A stretch of DNA of 48,948 nucleotides from an uncultured Clostridium sp. GTDB lineage: Bacteria; Bacillota; Clostridia; TANB77; CAG-508. The position numbers and the translations under genes were made by a program. This document shows, piece after piece, positions 1 through 9,227 of this stretch (its first letter is position 1; each line of letters opens with the position of its first letter). A model generated the notes under the pieces. The model had not been told where the DNA came from. It saw only the letters and a list, made by a program, of their open reading frames with translations, and searched no databases. Location: NCBI GenBank assembly GCA_958413095.1, contig CATYUF010000005.1, positions 1-48,948 on the forward strand. Reading direction: 5' to 3'.

Positions 1-114
1 CGACCCCGAAATCACGAAATCACTTCAAAAGAAAATTTAAATAATTTTTTTAAAAAATAGCTATTAAAATGTAGAATTATGGTATATAATAATAAAAAAT
101 GAAAAGGATATAAA

Positions 115-1020
115 ATGTATAAAAAAGAGGATAATTATATGATATTACAACCAAGAGCTAGAATAAATAGGAATAAACTAATTTTAGTAGTAATGATTTT
201 AATAATAATAGTTTGTGCAATTTTTATAACAAAGAATATAATAGATATATCAAATAATTATAAAGTATATAAGCAATATGAAAAACAATTATCAATGATA
301 AAAGAAGAGCAAAAAAAGAAACAAGCAGAAATTGAAAAAAAGAGACAAGAAAAATTACCTAAATTAACAAACGCAGGAAGAAATAATATAGATAATATCT
401 ATAAATCTGATATAAAAAGAGCATTTTTAACTTTTGACGATGGTCCATCATCAAATACATCGGCTATATTAGACATACTAAAACAAGAAAGTGTACCAGC
501 AACTTTTTTCGTTTTAGGAACAAATGTTGACAAATATCCACAAACGGTAAAGAGAATATATGAAGAGGGGCATTATATAGCAAATCATGGCTATTCACAT
601 ATATATTCTTCAATATACCAATCACCACAAGCTGTGTTAGACGAATATAATCAATGTGAAGCTTCAATAAAAAAAGCAATCGGAGAAAATGAATATAATT
701 CACATTTGTTTAGATTCCCAGGAGGATTAGTTGGTGGAAAATATGCAGAAATTAAAAGCCAAGCAAATATATTATTAAATGAAAATGATATATTGCATAT
801 AGATTGGAATGCACTAAATGGAGATGCAGAAACCGGAAAACCAACAATAGAATTTGAAATGCAAAGACTACAAGAAACAGTAGGAAATAAAAATAGTGTT
901 GTAATATTAATGCATGATGCACAAGCTAAAAAAGCGACAGTAGAAGCGTTACCACAAATAATACAATATTTAGAAGAAAATGGGTATCAGTTAAAGAATT
1001 TTTATGAAATAATAAAATAA
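115..1020 (+). CDS. Membrane-anchored polysaccharide deacetylase (NodB/PgdA-like)
   Basis: Probably removes acetyl groups from peptidoglycan or another cell-wall glycan outside the membrane. A hydrophobic anchor covers about residues 20-41 and is followed by a charged coiled linker (about 50-85). The NodB domain then shows the motif-1 TFDDGP (metal-binding Asp), HGYSH (metal-binding His pair) and RFPGG; a late VILMHDA matches the last family motif. The 301-residue length fits membrane-anchored PgdA-type enzymes. AAGGA lies before the first ATG, and a second in-frame ATG at 139 also has a GAGG, so the start could be eight residues later. The next gene follows after 20 bases and may be co-transcribed. 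The exact substrate cannot be read from the sequence. Confidence 0.88.
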   Translation: MYKKEDNYMILQPRARINRNKLILVVMILIIIVCAIFITKNIIDISNNYKVYKQYEKQLSMIKEEQKKKQAEIEKKRQEKLPKLTNAGRNNIDNIYKSDIKRAFLTFDDGPSSNTSAILDILKQESVPATFFVLGTNVDKYPQTVKRIYEEGHYIANHGYSHIYSSIYQSPQAVLDEYNQCEASIKKAIGENEYNSHLFRFPGGLVGGKYAEIKSQANILLNENDILHIDWNALNGDAETGKPTIEFEMQRLQETVGNKNSVVILMHDAQAKKATVEALPQIIQYLEENGYQLKNFYEIIK

Positions 1021-1040
1021 ACAGAAGGGAGATTAGGAAA

Positions 1041-3347
1041 TTGCCTAAGAAAACAATAGATAAGAAAGATGAAATAAAAGAAAAGTTAGATTATTTAGGA
1101 ATAGATTTGGAAAATGTGAAAGAACAAATAAATGAATTTGAAGATTTAAAGTTTAGAATACCAAAATTTTATGACGAAAAACAATATAGGCAATATAGAT
1201 TTATACCAATAAAAGATATACAAATATTATTATCTCCTACAAATAGAATGGATGATTTAGAAGAAAAATATAAAAAAGCAAGTCCACTTATAGACTATTT
1301 AGATAATACAAATGAAGAAAATTTTTTAAAACATACTACATTTTTGAAAATGTTAAAACAAGTACAAATAGATGAAATTGAAAAAATAGAAGAAGAACAA
1401 GCAAAACTTAATAAGAAGATACCATTCAAGGTGAAATTTGAAGGTAATTACTTATGGCAAATATATTATTCAGAAAATACAAATAAATACTTTATGTTAG
1501 TTCCAACAGAAGATTCAGATTATTCGACTTTTTTCTTTTTACTAAAAAAACAACTAGAAAAGAAAAAAGCAGGAAAGATATTTGTACCTGTTAGAAATGT
1601 ATCGTATCAAAGTGATTATCTAAAAAAGAAAGAATACGAAGATATAGAAAACTATTTATGGCTATTTACAAAAGATTGGCCTTTAATATATGAAGTTTAT
1701 GATAAAAGCAATAAAGTTTCAATACAAATAGTAGGTGAAACAGAAGTATATGGGAAAATAAAAAGTGCATATAAAATAAAATTAAATAGTTTAGTAGAAG
1801 CAAATCAATTCTATAAGTTATTAAAAGCAATGTTCATATTACAAACAGAGCTACCACATTATTTTGAATTTAAAACAAATATAACAAAAGATGGAAGTAT
1901 AGAATTTTATAATAATGAAAAAAAGATAGAATATGCAACAATATCTGAATGGATTAATGAAGAATATAATATAGGAATAGAAAATATTGAGAAAATAATA
2001 GATTTGATAGCTGAAAATGAAGTGAAATTAGAAAATTTGAAGATAGAAGCAGCAAGTCAAGAGATAGAATATTTAGCAAAAGAAAAGCAAATATCAACTT
2101 TTTTGGAATGTAAAAAAACCTTTTTTGGCAAATTCAAATATTATTTTAAATATAGTAAAAAGAAAAATAAAACAAAATCAAATAAAAATATAAAAGAATA
2201 CAAAGAAGAAAGTAATGAAACAGAAAAAGAACATGTAGAAAAAAAGATAATAAAAACTAAGAAAAATTATACAATAGAAGAATTGATAGAACTTTATAAA
2301 GAATATGAGAAAAAAGAAAATGAAATAAAAAATATATTAATGGATATAAATGCACTAAAATTAAGAAATAAAAATATGGCAAAAAAAATAGAAAATGCGA
2401 CAATGTTTATAGAAGAAATTGATAGCCATAAAAGAAGTATATTTGAATTTTGGAAGTATAGCAATAAAGATGAAATGGCAACATTAGCAGAAGGAGAAAA
2501 AGAAGAAGTAAATATAATAAAGAAAATAACTAAGATTTTTGACTATAAGGAAGACCTTGAAAGTTTTGGGAAAACAATGGACAAAGTTCAAAGAAAAGCA
2601 TTATCAAAAGAAGAAACAGATAATATATATATAACGGCAACTAATTTAATAGATATATTAAACAAAATAAAAAATGATGAAATATTACCAAAAGAAATAG
2701 AGACAAGTTTGAAAAATATAAAAAAAGAAGCTAAAGAAGAATCAAATTTAGATGAAGTAGAAGAATTTAATATATTTGGTGGAATTTCGCAAGATGCTAC
2801 AAAGATTTCTAAAATTGGAAATAAAAAGCATAGAGAAATAGCAAAAGATAAGTTTAATATTTTAGGAGTAAATAAAAATACAAAGCAAATTGGTTATAAA
2901 GCAAAATTAGAAGAAGTTGTAAAGATAGTAAAAAATGCTCTGAATAAAGTAGTGGTAACAGAAGATTTGCCAGTATATAAAGCATTTGTAAATGAAAAAT
3001 TAAATCAAAATAGTTTCAATGTTTTTAATATAAATCCGGAATTTGAAATAGAAAATATTATAAAACAAAAAGAAAATAAAATAAATTTATATAAAGTAAA
3101 TTTAAGAAGAGGAATTAATGCAATTAGTTATACAAATATTATATTTTATGATAATCAAAATAAAACTTTGCCATTAGGGCAAGATATATCAAGTAATATT
3201 TTAGTAGATTTATCAAAAACAGAATTATTAGAGAAAGAAAAGCAGGAATTTAGAATACTTTCTTTTGAAAATGAAAAAGATGATTTTTCAAAAATGACAG
3301 TAAAAACAATTACTGTTTATGAAATGGATATAAAAGAAGAGGTTTAG
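1041..3347 (+). CDS. Large Lys/Glu-rich coiled-coil protein of unknown function
   Basis: I do not recognise this 768-residue protein. It starts at a TTG with GAAGGGAG upstream. The first ~330 residues look globular, with many aromatic residues. Residues about 340-460 are strongly Lys/Glu-rich and probably coiled, with a very basic patch near 380-400. The last ~180 residues look globular again, with a beta-rich tail. No signal peptide, membrane helix, P-loop or obvious catalytic motif is seen. It is 20 bases downstream of the polysaccharide deacetylase in the same direction, which may hint at a cell-envelope or structural role, but that is only context. Confidence 0.75.
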   Translation: MPKKTIDKKDEIKEKLDYLGIDLENVKEQINEFEDLKFRIPKFYDEKQYRQYRFIPIKDIQILLSPTNRMDDLEEKYKKASPLIDYLDNTNEENFLKHTTFLKMLKQVQIDEIEKIEEEQAKLNKKIPFKVKFEGNYLWQIYYSENTNKYFMLVPTEDSDYSTFFFLLKKQLEKKKAGKIFVPVRNVSYQSDYLKKKEYEDIENYLWLFTKDWPLIYEVYDKSNKVSIQIVGETEVYGKIKSAYKIKLNSLVEANQFYKLLKAMFILQTELPHYFEFKTNITKDGSIEFYNNEKKIEYATISEWINEEYNIGIENIEKIIDLIAENEVKLENLKIEAASQEIEYLAKEKQISTFLECKKTFFGKFKYYFKYSKKKNKTKSNKNIKEYKEESNETEKEHVEKKIIKTKKNYTIEELIELYKEYEKKENEIKNILMDINALKLRNKNMAKKIENATMFIEEIDSHKRSIFEFWKYSNKDEMATLAEGEKEEVNIIKKITKIFDYKEDLESFGKTMDKVQRKALSKEETDNIYITATNLIDILNKIKNDEILPKEIETSLKNIKKEAKEESNLDEVEEFNIFGGISQDATKISKIGNKKHREIAKDKFNILGVNKNTKQIGYKAKLEEVVKIVKNALNKVVVTEDLPVYKAFVNEKLNQNSFNVFNINPEFEIENIIKQKENKINLYKVNLRRGINAISYTNIIFYDNQNKTLPLGQDISSNILVDLSKTELLEKEKQEFRILSFENEKDDFSKMTVKTITVYEMDIKEEV

Positions 3348-3473
3348 GAAATGGCTTTCGAAGGATAAAATTAATTGTGTATAGTAAAAGGAAAAAAGTT
3401 TATTAGATATATTCATAGTCTATATAAATGGTAACTGTAAGCTTGAGAATTTTAAAAATTATTTAATAAACAG

Positions 3474-3502
3474 TAGACAATTATCAATATATGTGCTAAT
3501 AT
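3474..3502 (+). promoter_or_regulatory. Sigma-A-type promoter of tRNA-Leu
   Basis: TAGACA (3474-3479) and TAATAT (3497-3502) are separated by 17 bases, and the tRNA starts 18 bases further on. Confidence 0.5.
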
Positions 3503-3520
3503 ATATTGGTAATTTGATTT

Positions 3521-3603
3521 GCCGATGTGGCGGAATTGGTAGACGCACTGGATTCAAAATCCAGCGGGAAACCATGTGGGTTCGAGTCCCACCATCGGTA
3601 CCA
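3521..3603 (+). tRNA. tRNA-Leu (anticodon CAA)
   Basis: The acceptor arm GCCGATG pairs with CATCGGT (one G-U pair). The D-arm is followed by an anticodon stem CTGGA/TCCAG around the loop TTCAAAA, giving anticodon CAA, which reads UUG. A long variable arm (class II tRNA), a T-arm with GGTTCGAGTCCC and an encoded CCA are present. The 83-base length fits tRNA-Leu. An open reading frame that runs through the tRNA into rubrerythrin is not real coding sequence. Confidence 0.97.
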
Positions 3604-3631
3604 TAAAAATAAATTAAAGGAGGAATTTATA

Positions 3632-4171
3632 ATGGATTTAAAAGGAACAAAAACAGAAAAAAATTTAATGGAGGCATTTGCAGGAGAATCACAAGCAAGA
3701 AATAAATATACATATTTTGCAGCAAAAGCAAAAAAAGAAGGATATGAACAAATAGCAGCAATATTCCAAGAAACAGCTGATAACGAAAAAGAACATGCAA
3801 AAATGTGGTTTAAATTATTACAAGGTGGAGAAATAAAATCAACAGTAGAAAACTTACAAGCAGCTGCTGAAGGAGAAAACTATGAATGGACAGATATGTA
3901 TGATAGAATGGCAAAAGAAGCAAAAGAAGAAGGATTTGACCATATTGCATATTTATTCTCAGAAGTTGCAAAAATAGAAAAAGAACATGAAGAAAGATAC
4001 AAAAAATTAATTGAAAATGTAGAAGGTGGATTAGTATTCAGCCGTGATGGTGATAGAATATGGAAATGTAGAAATTGTGGACATATAGTAATTGGAAAAT
4101 CAGCACCAGAAATATGCCCAGTATGTAGCCATCCAAAAGCATTTTTCGAAATAAAAGCAGAAAATTATTAA
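3632..4171 (+). CDS. rbr: Rubrerythrin
   Basis: Non-haem di-iron peroxidase that reduces hydrogen peroxide in the cytoplasm of anaerobes using electrons passed through its rubredoxin-like domain. The 179-residue protein has an N-terminal ferritin-like four-helix bundle with two ExxH-type iron-binding helices (EKEHAKMW and EKEHEERY). Its C-terminal rubredoxin-like knuckle has two CxxC pairs (CRNCGH and CPVCSH). The start is the ATG at 3632 behind AAAGGAGG; the longer frame to 3527 only translates the tRNA. A hairpin terminator follows the stop, so the gene is probably monocistronic. Confidence 0.96.
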   Translation: MDLKGTKTEKNLMEAFAGESQARNKYTYFAAKAKKEGYEQIAAIFQETADNEKEHAKMWFKLLQGGEIKSTVENLQAAAEGENYEWTDMYDRMAKEAKEEGFDHIAYLFSEVAKIEKEHEERYKKLIENVEGGLVFSRDGDRIWKCRNCGHIVIGKSAPEICPVCSHPKAFFEIKAENY

Positions 4172-4205
4172 TAAATAAAGATTTTAAATTTGTATAAAAT
4201 TAATT

Positions 4206-4252
4206 AAGAACTATCCCAGAAAGTTTTTAGCTTCTAGGATAGTTCTTCTTTT
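4206..4252 (+). terminator. Rho-independent terminator after rubrerythrin
   Basis: AAGAACTATCC pairs with GGATAGTTCTT around a short loop, and the stem continues with AGAA/TTCT. It ends in a T-rich run (TTCTTTT). Confidence 0.8.
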
Positions 4253-4340
4253 AGTGCGACAGGTATGTCGTTTATCTAATCGGTGAAAGTCAAAAGTGGA
4301 GGTGGTACCGTTCAAAACTTCCGAAGTTTAATGCACATAC
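4253..4340 (+). ncRNA. T-box-like antiterminator fragment (possible remnant)
   Basis: 4296-4323 reads like a T-box antiterminator: GGAG, the bulge TGGTACC, a short GTT/AAC helix, then TTCC closing the outer helix. A GGTGAAAGTC element at 4282-4291 resembles the 3' side of a T-box stem I. The complete T-box in front of pheS in this window carries the same AGGTGGTACC core. Only about 85 bases separate this fragment from the terminator upstream, too little for a full stem I, and the downstream genes are not amino-acid genes. A decayed T-box or a different structured RNA both remain possible. Confidence 0.35.
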
Positions 4341-4409
4341 TTTTTTCTATTATAGTTTTATCATTGTATATGATTTTTTTATTATAAATGCATATAATAA
4401 ATATAAGTA

Positions 4410-4438
4410 TTGACTATATCACTATATCGTGATATACT
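4410..4438 (+). promoter_or_regulatory. Promoter with embedded operator palindrome for DUF4160/DUF2442 pair
   Basis: TTGACT (4410-4415) and TATACT (4433-4438) are 17 bases apart. An inverted repeat ATATCAC (4416-4422) / GTGATAT (4429-4435) fills the spacer and enters the -10 box. A repressor bound there would block RNA polymerase. This is the usual arrangement of an autoregulated toxin-antitoxin operon. Confidence 0.75.
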
Positions 4439-4459
4439 ATATACAGCAAGGAGGTAAAA

Positions 4460-4714
4460 ATGCCAGTCTTATCGAAGTTTTATGGAATTATAATAAGAAT
4501 GTATTTTCAACAAAGTGAGCATAATCCACCACATATACATGCGATTTATGGTGAGAATGTTGCTGCAATAGATTTTCAAGAGAAAAAAATAATAGAAGGA
4601 GAATTACCTAAAAAGGCTTTAGAATTAGTAATAGAATGGATTTCAATTCATGAAGAAGAGTTAAAAGAAATATGGGATACTCAAAATTTTAAAAAAATAA
4701 AACCGTTAGAATAG
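4460..4714 (+). CDS. DUF4160 family protein, putative toxin of a TA pair
   Basis: An 84-residue protein with the DUF4160 hallmarks: an N-terminal strand set (FYGIIIRMY), the central SEHNPPHIHAIYG motif, an acidic strand (AAIDF) and a C-terminal helix with WI..HEEEL. DUF4160 genes are commonly paired with DUF2442 genes and are treated as putative type II toxin-antitoxin systems; toxicity has not been shown here. GGAGG lies 7 bases before ATG, and 11 bases separate the stop from the next start. The promoter upstream carries an operator-like palindrome. The gene is short and AT-rich like its surroundings. Confidence 0.82.
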   Translation: MPVLSKFYGIIIRMYFQQSEHNPPHIHAIYGENVAAIDFQEKKIIEGELPKKALELVIEWISIHEEELKEIWDTQNFKKIKPLE

Positions 4715-4725
4715 GGGGGATACTT

Positions 4726-5196
4726 ATGTTTCATAAAATAAAAAATGTAACAGCTTATCCTGATTATAAAATATTAGTTCAATTTTCTGAAGGAATTACG
4801 AAAATATATAATGTAAAACAATTAATAGAAAATAATCCAATGTTTAAAAGATTAAAAAATGAAGAATTATTTTATAGTGTTCAAGTAGATATTGGAGGAT
4901 ACGGAATAATATGGGATGAAGATATAGATATTTCTTGTGATGAATTATTTGAAAATGGTAAAGTTATAGAAACATTGTTTGATGGATTAATGGCTTTTAG
5001 TGATGCAACATTAATCTGGGGATTAAACGAAAGTACACTCAGAAAAGCAATATCGTATGGAAAATTAATAGATGGAATAGATGTATGCAAATATGGAAAA
5101 CAATGGGTAGTTTCAATGAAGGCTATGGAGAGAGAATATGGTATTCCAAAAAATAGTCATTTAAGATGCAATAATACTAAAAAAGAAAAAATGTAA
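4726..5196 (+). CDS. DUF2442 protein with C-terminal HTH-like domain, putative antitoxin
   Basis: Residues 1-80 form a DUF2442 domain (KILVQFSEG, then GYGIIWDEDIDIS). Residues about 88-150 form a second domain resembling an excisionase-type helix-turn-helix (SDATLIWGLNESTLRKAI, then GKQWVVSMKAMEREYG). Plain DUF2442 proteins are about 80-100 residues; this one is 156, so the DNA-binding part is an added domain. It would suit a self-regulating antitoxin that binds the palindrome in the promoter at 4416-4435. It lies 11 bases after the DUF4160 gene with a GGGGGGA ribosome binding site. The role is inferred from family and context. Confidence 0.78.
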   Translation: MFHKIKNVTAYPDYKILVQFSEGITKIYNVKQLIENNPMFKRLKNEELFYSVQVDIGGYGIIWDEDIDISCDELFENGKVIETLFDGLMAFSDATLIWGLNESTLRKAISYGKLIDGIDVCKYGKQWVVSMKAMEREYGIPKNSHLRCNNTKKEKM

Positions 5197-5252
5197 ATAT
5201 TTTCAAAGTGGAAAAAATAGTTGTTTTGGTGTTAGCTAAATAATTAAAAAAT

Positions 5253-5350
5253 AAAAAGGTAACGAAAAAGCTTGAGCTATATACAAAAAGTAGAGTTCAA
5301 GTGGAGGTATTTTTTAAAAATAGACTTCCAGAAGTTATCTTTTTATTTTT
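5253..5350 (+). terminator. Branched structured RNA / terminator after the TA pair
   Basis: An outer helix AAAAAGGTAAC (5253-5263) / GTTATCTTTTT (5334-5344) runs into a T-run. It encloses CTTGA (5271-5275) / TCAAG (5297-5301) and a long arm starting GGAGGT (5303-5308) and closing with ACTTCC (5324-5329). This predicts a three-way junction rather than a simple terminator hairpin. The rest of the 5197-5526 gap shows only AT-rich sequence before the dnaE ribosome binding site. Confidence 0.5.
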
Positions 5351-5526
5351 TACAATATATAAATAAAAAAAGAGATATTTGAATGATTCAAAAAGCAAAA
5401 TTTATTAAATATGTGGTTTTGTTTTTTATTTACTAGATTATCTAAAAAATAAATGATATAATAACCAAAAATAAAAGAAAATAAATTTAATATTAAGTTT
5501 TGAACAAGAATTAGGAGGAAATGTTA

Positions 5527-8500
5527 ATGTCAGATTTTGTGCATTTACATATACATAGTGAATTCAGTTTATTAGATGGAGCAAATAGAATAAAAGATTT
5601 ACCAATAAGAGCAAAAGAGCTAGGAATGAAAGCAATTGCTCTTACAGACCATGGAGTAATGTATGGTGCAATAGACTTTTATAAAGCTTGTAAAAAAGAA
5701 GGAATAAAACCAATAATAGGATGTGAAGTATATGTTGCACCACGTTCAAGATTTGACAAAGAACCTAATATTGATAATAGATATAATCACCTTATATTAT
5801 TAGCAAAAGATAATCAAGGATATAAAAACCTAAGTAAATTAGTATCATTAGGATTTGTAGATGGATATTATTATAAACCTAGAATAGATTTAGAAATTTT
5901 AGAAAAATATAGTGAAGGACTAATCTGTTTAAGCGCGTGTTTAGCAGGAGCAGTAAACCAAGCATTACTTAATGGACAAGAAGAAAAAGCAGAAGAAATA
6001 GCATTATGGCATAAAAAAGTTTTTGGAGAAGATTATTATATTGAAATACAAAACAATGGAATAAGAGAACAAGTATTAGCAAACCAAAAATTAATAAAAC
6101 TAGCTAGAAAATTAAATATTCCGTTAGTTGCTACAAACGATGCTCATTATTTAAGAAGAGAAGATGCATATAATCATGAAGTATTATTATGTATTCAAAC
6201 AGGAAAAAGAATGAGTGACCCTGATAGAATGAAATTTGAAACAGATGAGTTATATGTGAAATCATCAGAAGAAATGATAGAATATTTTAAAAATTTTCCT
6301 GATGCGATTGAAAATACAGTAAAAATTGCAGATAAATGTAATGTGGAATTTGAATTTGGTCATACGATATTACCTAATTATGATGTACCAGAAGAATTTG
6401 AAACACATTATGATTATTTAAAGAAACTATGTGATGATGGTCTTATTGAAAGATATGGAGAAAATCCATCTAAAGAAATTTTGGATAGAGCAGAATATGA
6501 ATTAGGTGTAATAAAAAAGATGGGATATGTAGACTACTATCTTATTGTATGGGACTTTATTCATTATGCTAAATCAATAGGAATACCAGTAGGTCCAGGT
6601 CGTGGATCTGGTGCAGGTTCTATTTTAGCATATTCAATAGGAATTACAGATATCGACCCAATAAAATATGGACTTATTTTCGAAAGATTTTTAAATCCTG
6701 AAAGAGTAAGTATGCCAGACTTTGATGTTGATTTTTGTTATGAGAGAAGACAAGAAGTTATTGATTATGTATCAAGAAAATACGGACACGACCATGTTTC
6801 ACAGATTATAACTTTTGGAACTATGTCAGCAAGAATGGTAATAAGAGATGTTTCAAGAGTTTTAGACATTCCATATGCACAAGCAGATAGCCTTGCAAAA
6901 ATGATACCAAATGAGTTACATATAACAATAAAAAAGGCATTAGAACAAAATAAAGAATTAAAAACACAATATGAAAATGATGAACAAGTAAAAAATATTT
7001 TAGATATAGCAATGGGCTTAGAAGGAATGCCAAGACAGGCTTCAACTCATGCATGTGGAATAGTAATTACAAAAGATTCAGTAGATACATATGTACCTTT
7101 ATATGTTAGAGATAACCAAATATCAACTCAATATATTATGACTACATTAGAAGAACTTGGATTATTAAAAATGGACTTTTTAGGACTAAGAACTTTAACT
7201 GTAATTCAAGATACAATAAATCTAGTAAAACAAAATAGAGGAATAGATGTAGAATTTGACAAAGAAATGGCAGACCCTAAAGTATATAAACTATGGCAAG
7301 AAGGTAAATCTTGTGGAATATTCCAGTTTGAGTCACAAGGTATGACGAACTTTATGAAAGAACTAAAACCAGACTGTTTAGAAGATATAATAGCTGGAGT
7401 ATCTTTATATAGACCAGGGCCAATGGACCAAATTCCAAGATATATAAGAGGAAAACAAAACCCCGGACATAATGAATATACTCACCCAAGTTTAGAGCCA
7501 ATTTTAAATGTTACATATGGATGTATGGTATATCAAGAACAAGTTATGCAAATAGTTAGAGACTTAGCAGGATACTCTTTAGGAAGAGCTGACTTAGTTA
7601 GAAGAGCTATGGGAAAAAAGAAACTAGATGTAATGGCAAAAGAAAGAGAAGTTTTTATACATGGACAAGAAGATGAAAATGGAAATATAGTAGTGCCGGG
7701 ATGTGTCAGAAATGGAATAGACGAAAAATCAGCAGATAAGATTTTTGACGAGATGGCAGAGTTTGCTAAATATGCATTTAATAAATCTCATGCAGCTTGT
7801 TATGCTGTTGTAGCATATAGAACAGCATACTTAAAAGCATATTATCCAGCAGAATTTATGGCAGCCACTTTAAACAGCTTTTTAGGAAATTTGGATAAAA
7901 TTCCACAATATATAGATGAATGTAAAGCCTTAGGAATAGAAATATTAAAACCAGATATAAACAAAAGTAGTACAAAATTTACTGTTGAAGATGGGAAAAT
8001 TAGATTTGGTTTAGGAAGTATTAAAAATGTAGGAACTGTACCAGTTGATAATATTGTAAGAGAAAGAAAAGAAAATGGTGAATATAAAAGTTTTACAGAT
8101 TTTTGTGAAAGAATAGCAGATGAAGCAGTTAATAAAAAATGTGTAGAAAGTCTTATAAAAGCAGGAGTATTTGATAATTTTGAGCAAACCAGAAGTACAT
8201 TATTAGCATCATTTGAAAATATTATAGATGTAATACAATCTAGTAAGAAAAAGGGATTTGCAGGACAAGTATCAATGTTTGATTTAGGCTCTAGTGAAGA
8301 CAAAGAAGAAATGGAAGAAATAAAGTACAAATTTGAAGAGCACGAGGAATTATCAAATAAAGAGTTATTATCTATTGAAAAAGAAATGCTAGGAATATAT
8401 ATATCAGGACATCCTTTGGAAAAAATAAGACATCAAATAGAAATACAGACAAATATAAATACATTGGAAATGAAAAAAATAGATGAGCAAAATTCATCAC

Positions 8501-9033
8501 AATTTGATATGGAAAATATGAGTGAAGAAAAAAGCAAATATGTAGATGGTCAAAAAGTAAAATATGCAGGAATAATAACATCAATAAAGAAAAAGTACAC
8601 AAAAAATAATAAAATTATGGCATTTGTTACAATAGAAGATTTATATGGACAAGCAGAAATAATTGTTTTTGAAAATGCATATATAAATTCTGGCAGTAAT
8701 TTAATAGAAGAAAATATTGTTATGGTAGAAGGAAGATTAAGTATTAGAGAAGATGAAGAAACAAAAATTGTAGCTAATGAAATAAAAGAATTTGGAGAAC
8801 AAAAACAAAAGGTATTAATGCTTGATATAACAGAAATACCAGAAGAAGAAAAAGCAAAACTAAGAGGAGCTATAAAATATTTTAAGGGAGATAGAAATAA
8901 TATAAATGTTTTTGTAAAAGTGGGAGACGACAATGCATCATGTGGGGCAATATATTGCAATGATGAAATTTTGAAAGTTTTTGAAGATATAATTGGTAAA
9001 ACAAATGTAAGGGTAGAAGAAAAAGTTTTTTAA
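5527..9033 (+). CDS. dnaE: DNA polymerase III alpha subunit (DnaE type)
   Basis: C-family replicative or lagging-strand DNA polymerase. The PHP domain opens the protein (HLHIHSEFSLLDGA, then TDHG). The polymerase active site shows PDFDVDF near residue 398, and GPGRGSGAGS lies shortly before it. The helix-hairpin-helix and C-terminal OB domain (KYAGIITS...FVTIEDLYG) follow. There is no inserted exonuclease domain, so this is DnaE rather than PolC. AGGAGG at 5513-5518 is too close to the ATG at 5521 but 8 bases from the ATG at 5527, which gives 1168 residues. The length is normal and no frameshift is seen. Confidence 0.97.
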   Translation: MSDFVHLHIHSEFSLLDGANRIKDLPIRAKELGMKAIALTDHGVMYGAIDFYKACKKEGIKPIIGCEVYVAPRSRFDKEPNIDNRYNHLILLAKDNQGYKNLSKLVSLGFVDGYYYKPRIDLEILEKYSEGLICLSACLAGAVNQALLNGQEEKAEEIALWHKKVFGEDYYIEIQNNGIREQVLANQKLIKLARKLNIPLVATNDAHYLRREDAYNHEVLLCIQTGKRMSDPDRMKFETDELYVKSSEEMIEYFKNFPDAIENTVKIADKCNVEFEFGHTILPNYDVPEEFETHYDYLKKLCDDGLIERYGENPSKEILDRAEYELGVIKKMGYVDYYLIVWDFIHYAKSIGIPVGPGRGSGAGSILAYSIGITDIDPIKYGLIFERFLNPERVSMPDFDVDFCYERRQEVIDYVSRKYGHDHVSQIITFGTMSARMVIRDVSRVLDIPYAQADSLAKMIPNELHITIKKALEQNKELKTQYENDEQVKNILDIAMGLEGMPRQASTHACGIVITKDSVDTYVPLYVRDNQISTQYIMTTLEELGLLKMDFLGLRTLTVIQDTINLVKQNRGIDVEFDKEMADPKVYKLWQEGKSCGIFQFESQGMTNFMKELKPDCLEDIIAGVSLYRPGPMDQIPRYIRGKQNPGHNEYTHPSLEPILNVTYGCMVYQEQVMQIVRDLAGYSLGRADLVRRAMGKKKLDVMAKEREVFIHGQEDENGNIVVPGCVRNGIDEKSADKIFDEMAEFAKYAFNKSHAACYAVVAYRTAYLKAYYPAEFMAATLNSFLGNLDKIPQYIDECKALGIEILKPDINKSSTKFTVEDGKIRFGLGSIKNVGTVPVDNIVRERKENGEYKSFTDFCERIADEAVNKKCVESLIKAGVFDNFEQTRSTLLASFENIIDVIQSSKKKGFAGQVSMFDLGSSEDKEEMEEIKYKFEEHEELSNKELLSIEKEMLGIYISGHPLEKIRHQIEIQTNINTLEMKKIDEQNSSQFDMENMSEEKSKYVDGQKVKYAGIITSIKKKYTKNNKIMAFVTIEDLYGQAEIIVFENAYINSGSNLIEENIVMVEGRLSIREDEETKIVANEIKEFGEQKQKVLMLDITEIPEEEKAKLRGAIKYFKGDRNNINVFVKVGDDNASCGAIYCNDEILKVFEDIIGKTNVRVEEKVF

Positions 9034-9227
9034 AATTTTAAGAAATATCTAAAATTTATTTATGAGAGTAAAAAAACAAATTAATATATAAAATTAAGAC
9101 AAAAAAAGATTTTATAGTTAATGATTGAGTTAATAGATAAAAATGAAATTAATAGAAAAATAGTAATAAAATTTTAAAAATAGCATATACATATATATAG
9201 GAGAAGTTGGGACAAGGAGAAAAATAT

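Noticed and set aside
3353..3370. Mini-ORF ATG-GCT-TTC-GAA-GGA-TAA resembling the Ffh N-terminus (MAFEG)
   Set aside because: Only five codons; the similarity to the ffh start is most likely chance and nothing else of ffh follows.
3527..3631. Open reading frame starting MAELVDALDSKSS inside tRNA-Leu
   Set aside because: It is the translation of the tRNA-Leu gene joined in frame to rubrerythrin; the rubrerythrin ribosome binding site lies downstream at about 3618.
4253..4340. Full T-box riboswitch
   Set aside because: Only an antiterminator-like core is present; there is no room for stem I or a specifier loop and the downstream genes are not amino-acid related. Kept as a low-confidence fragment.
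7842..8960. Long minus-strand open frames within dnaE
   Set aside because: Antisense shadows of an AT-rich gene; no ribosome binding sites and hydrophobic low-complexity products.
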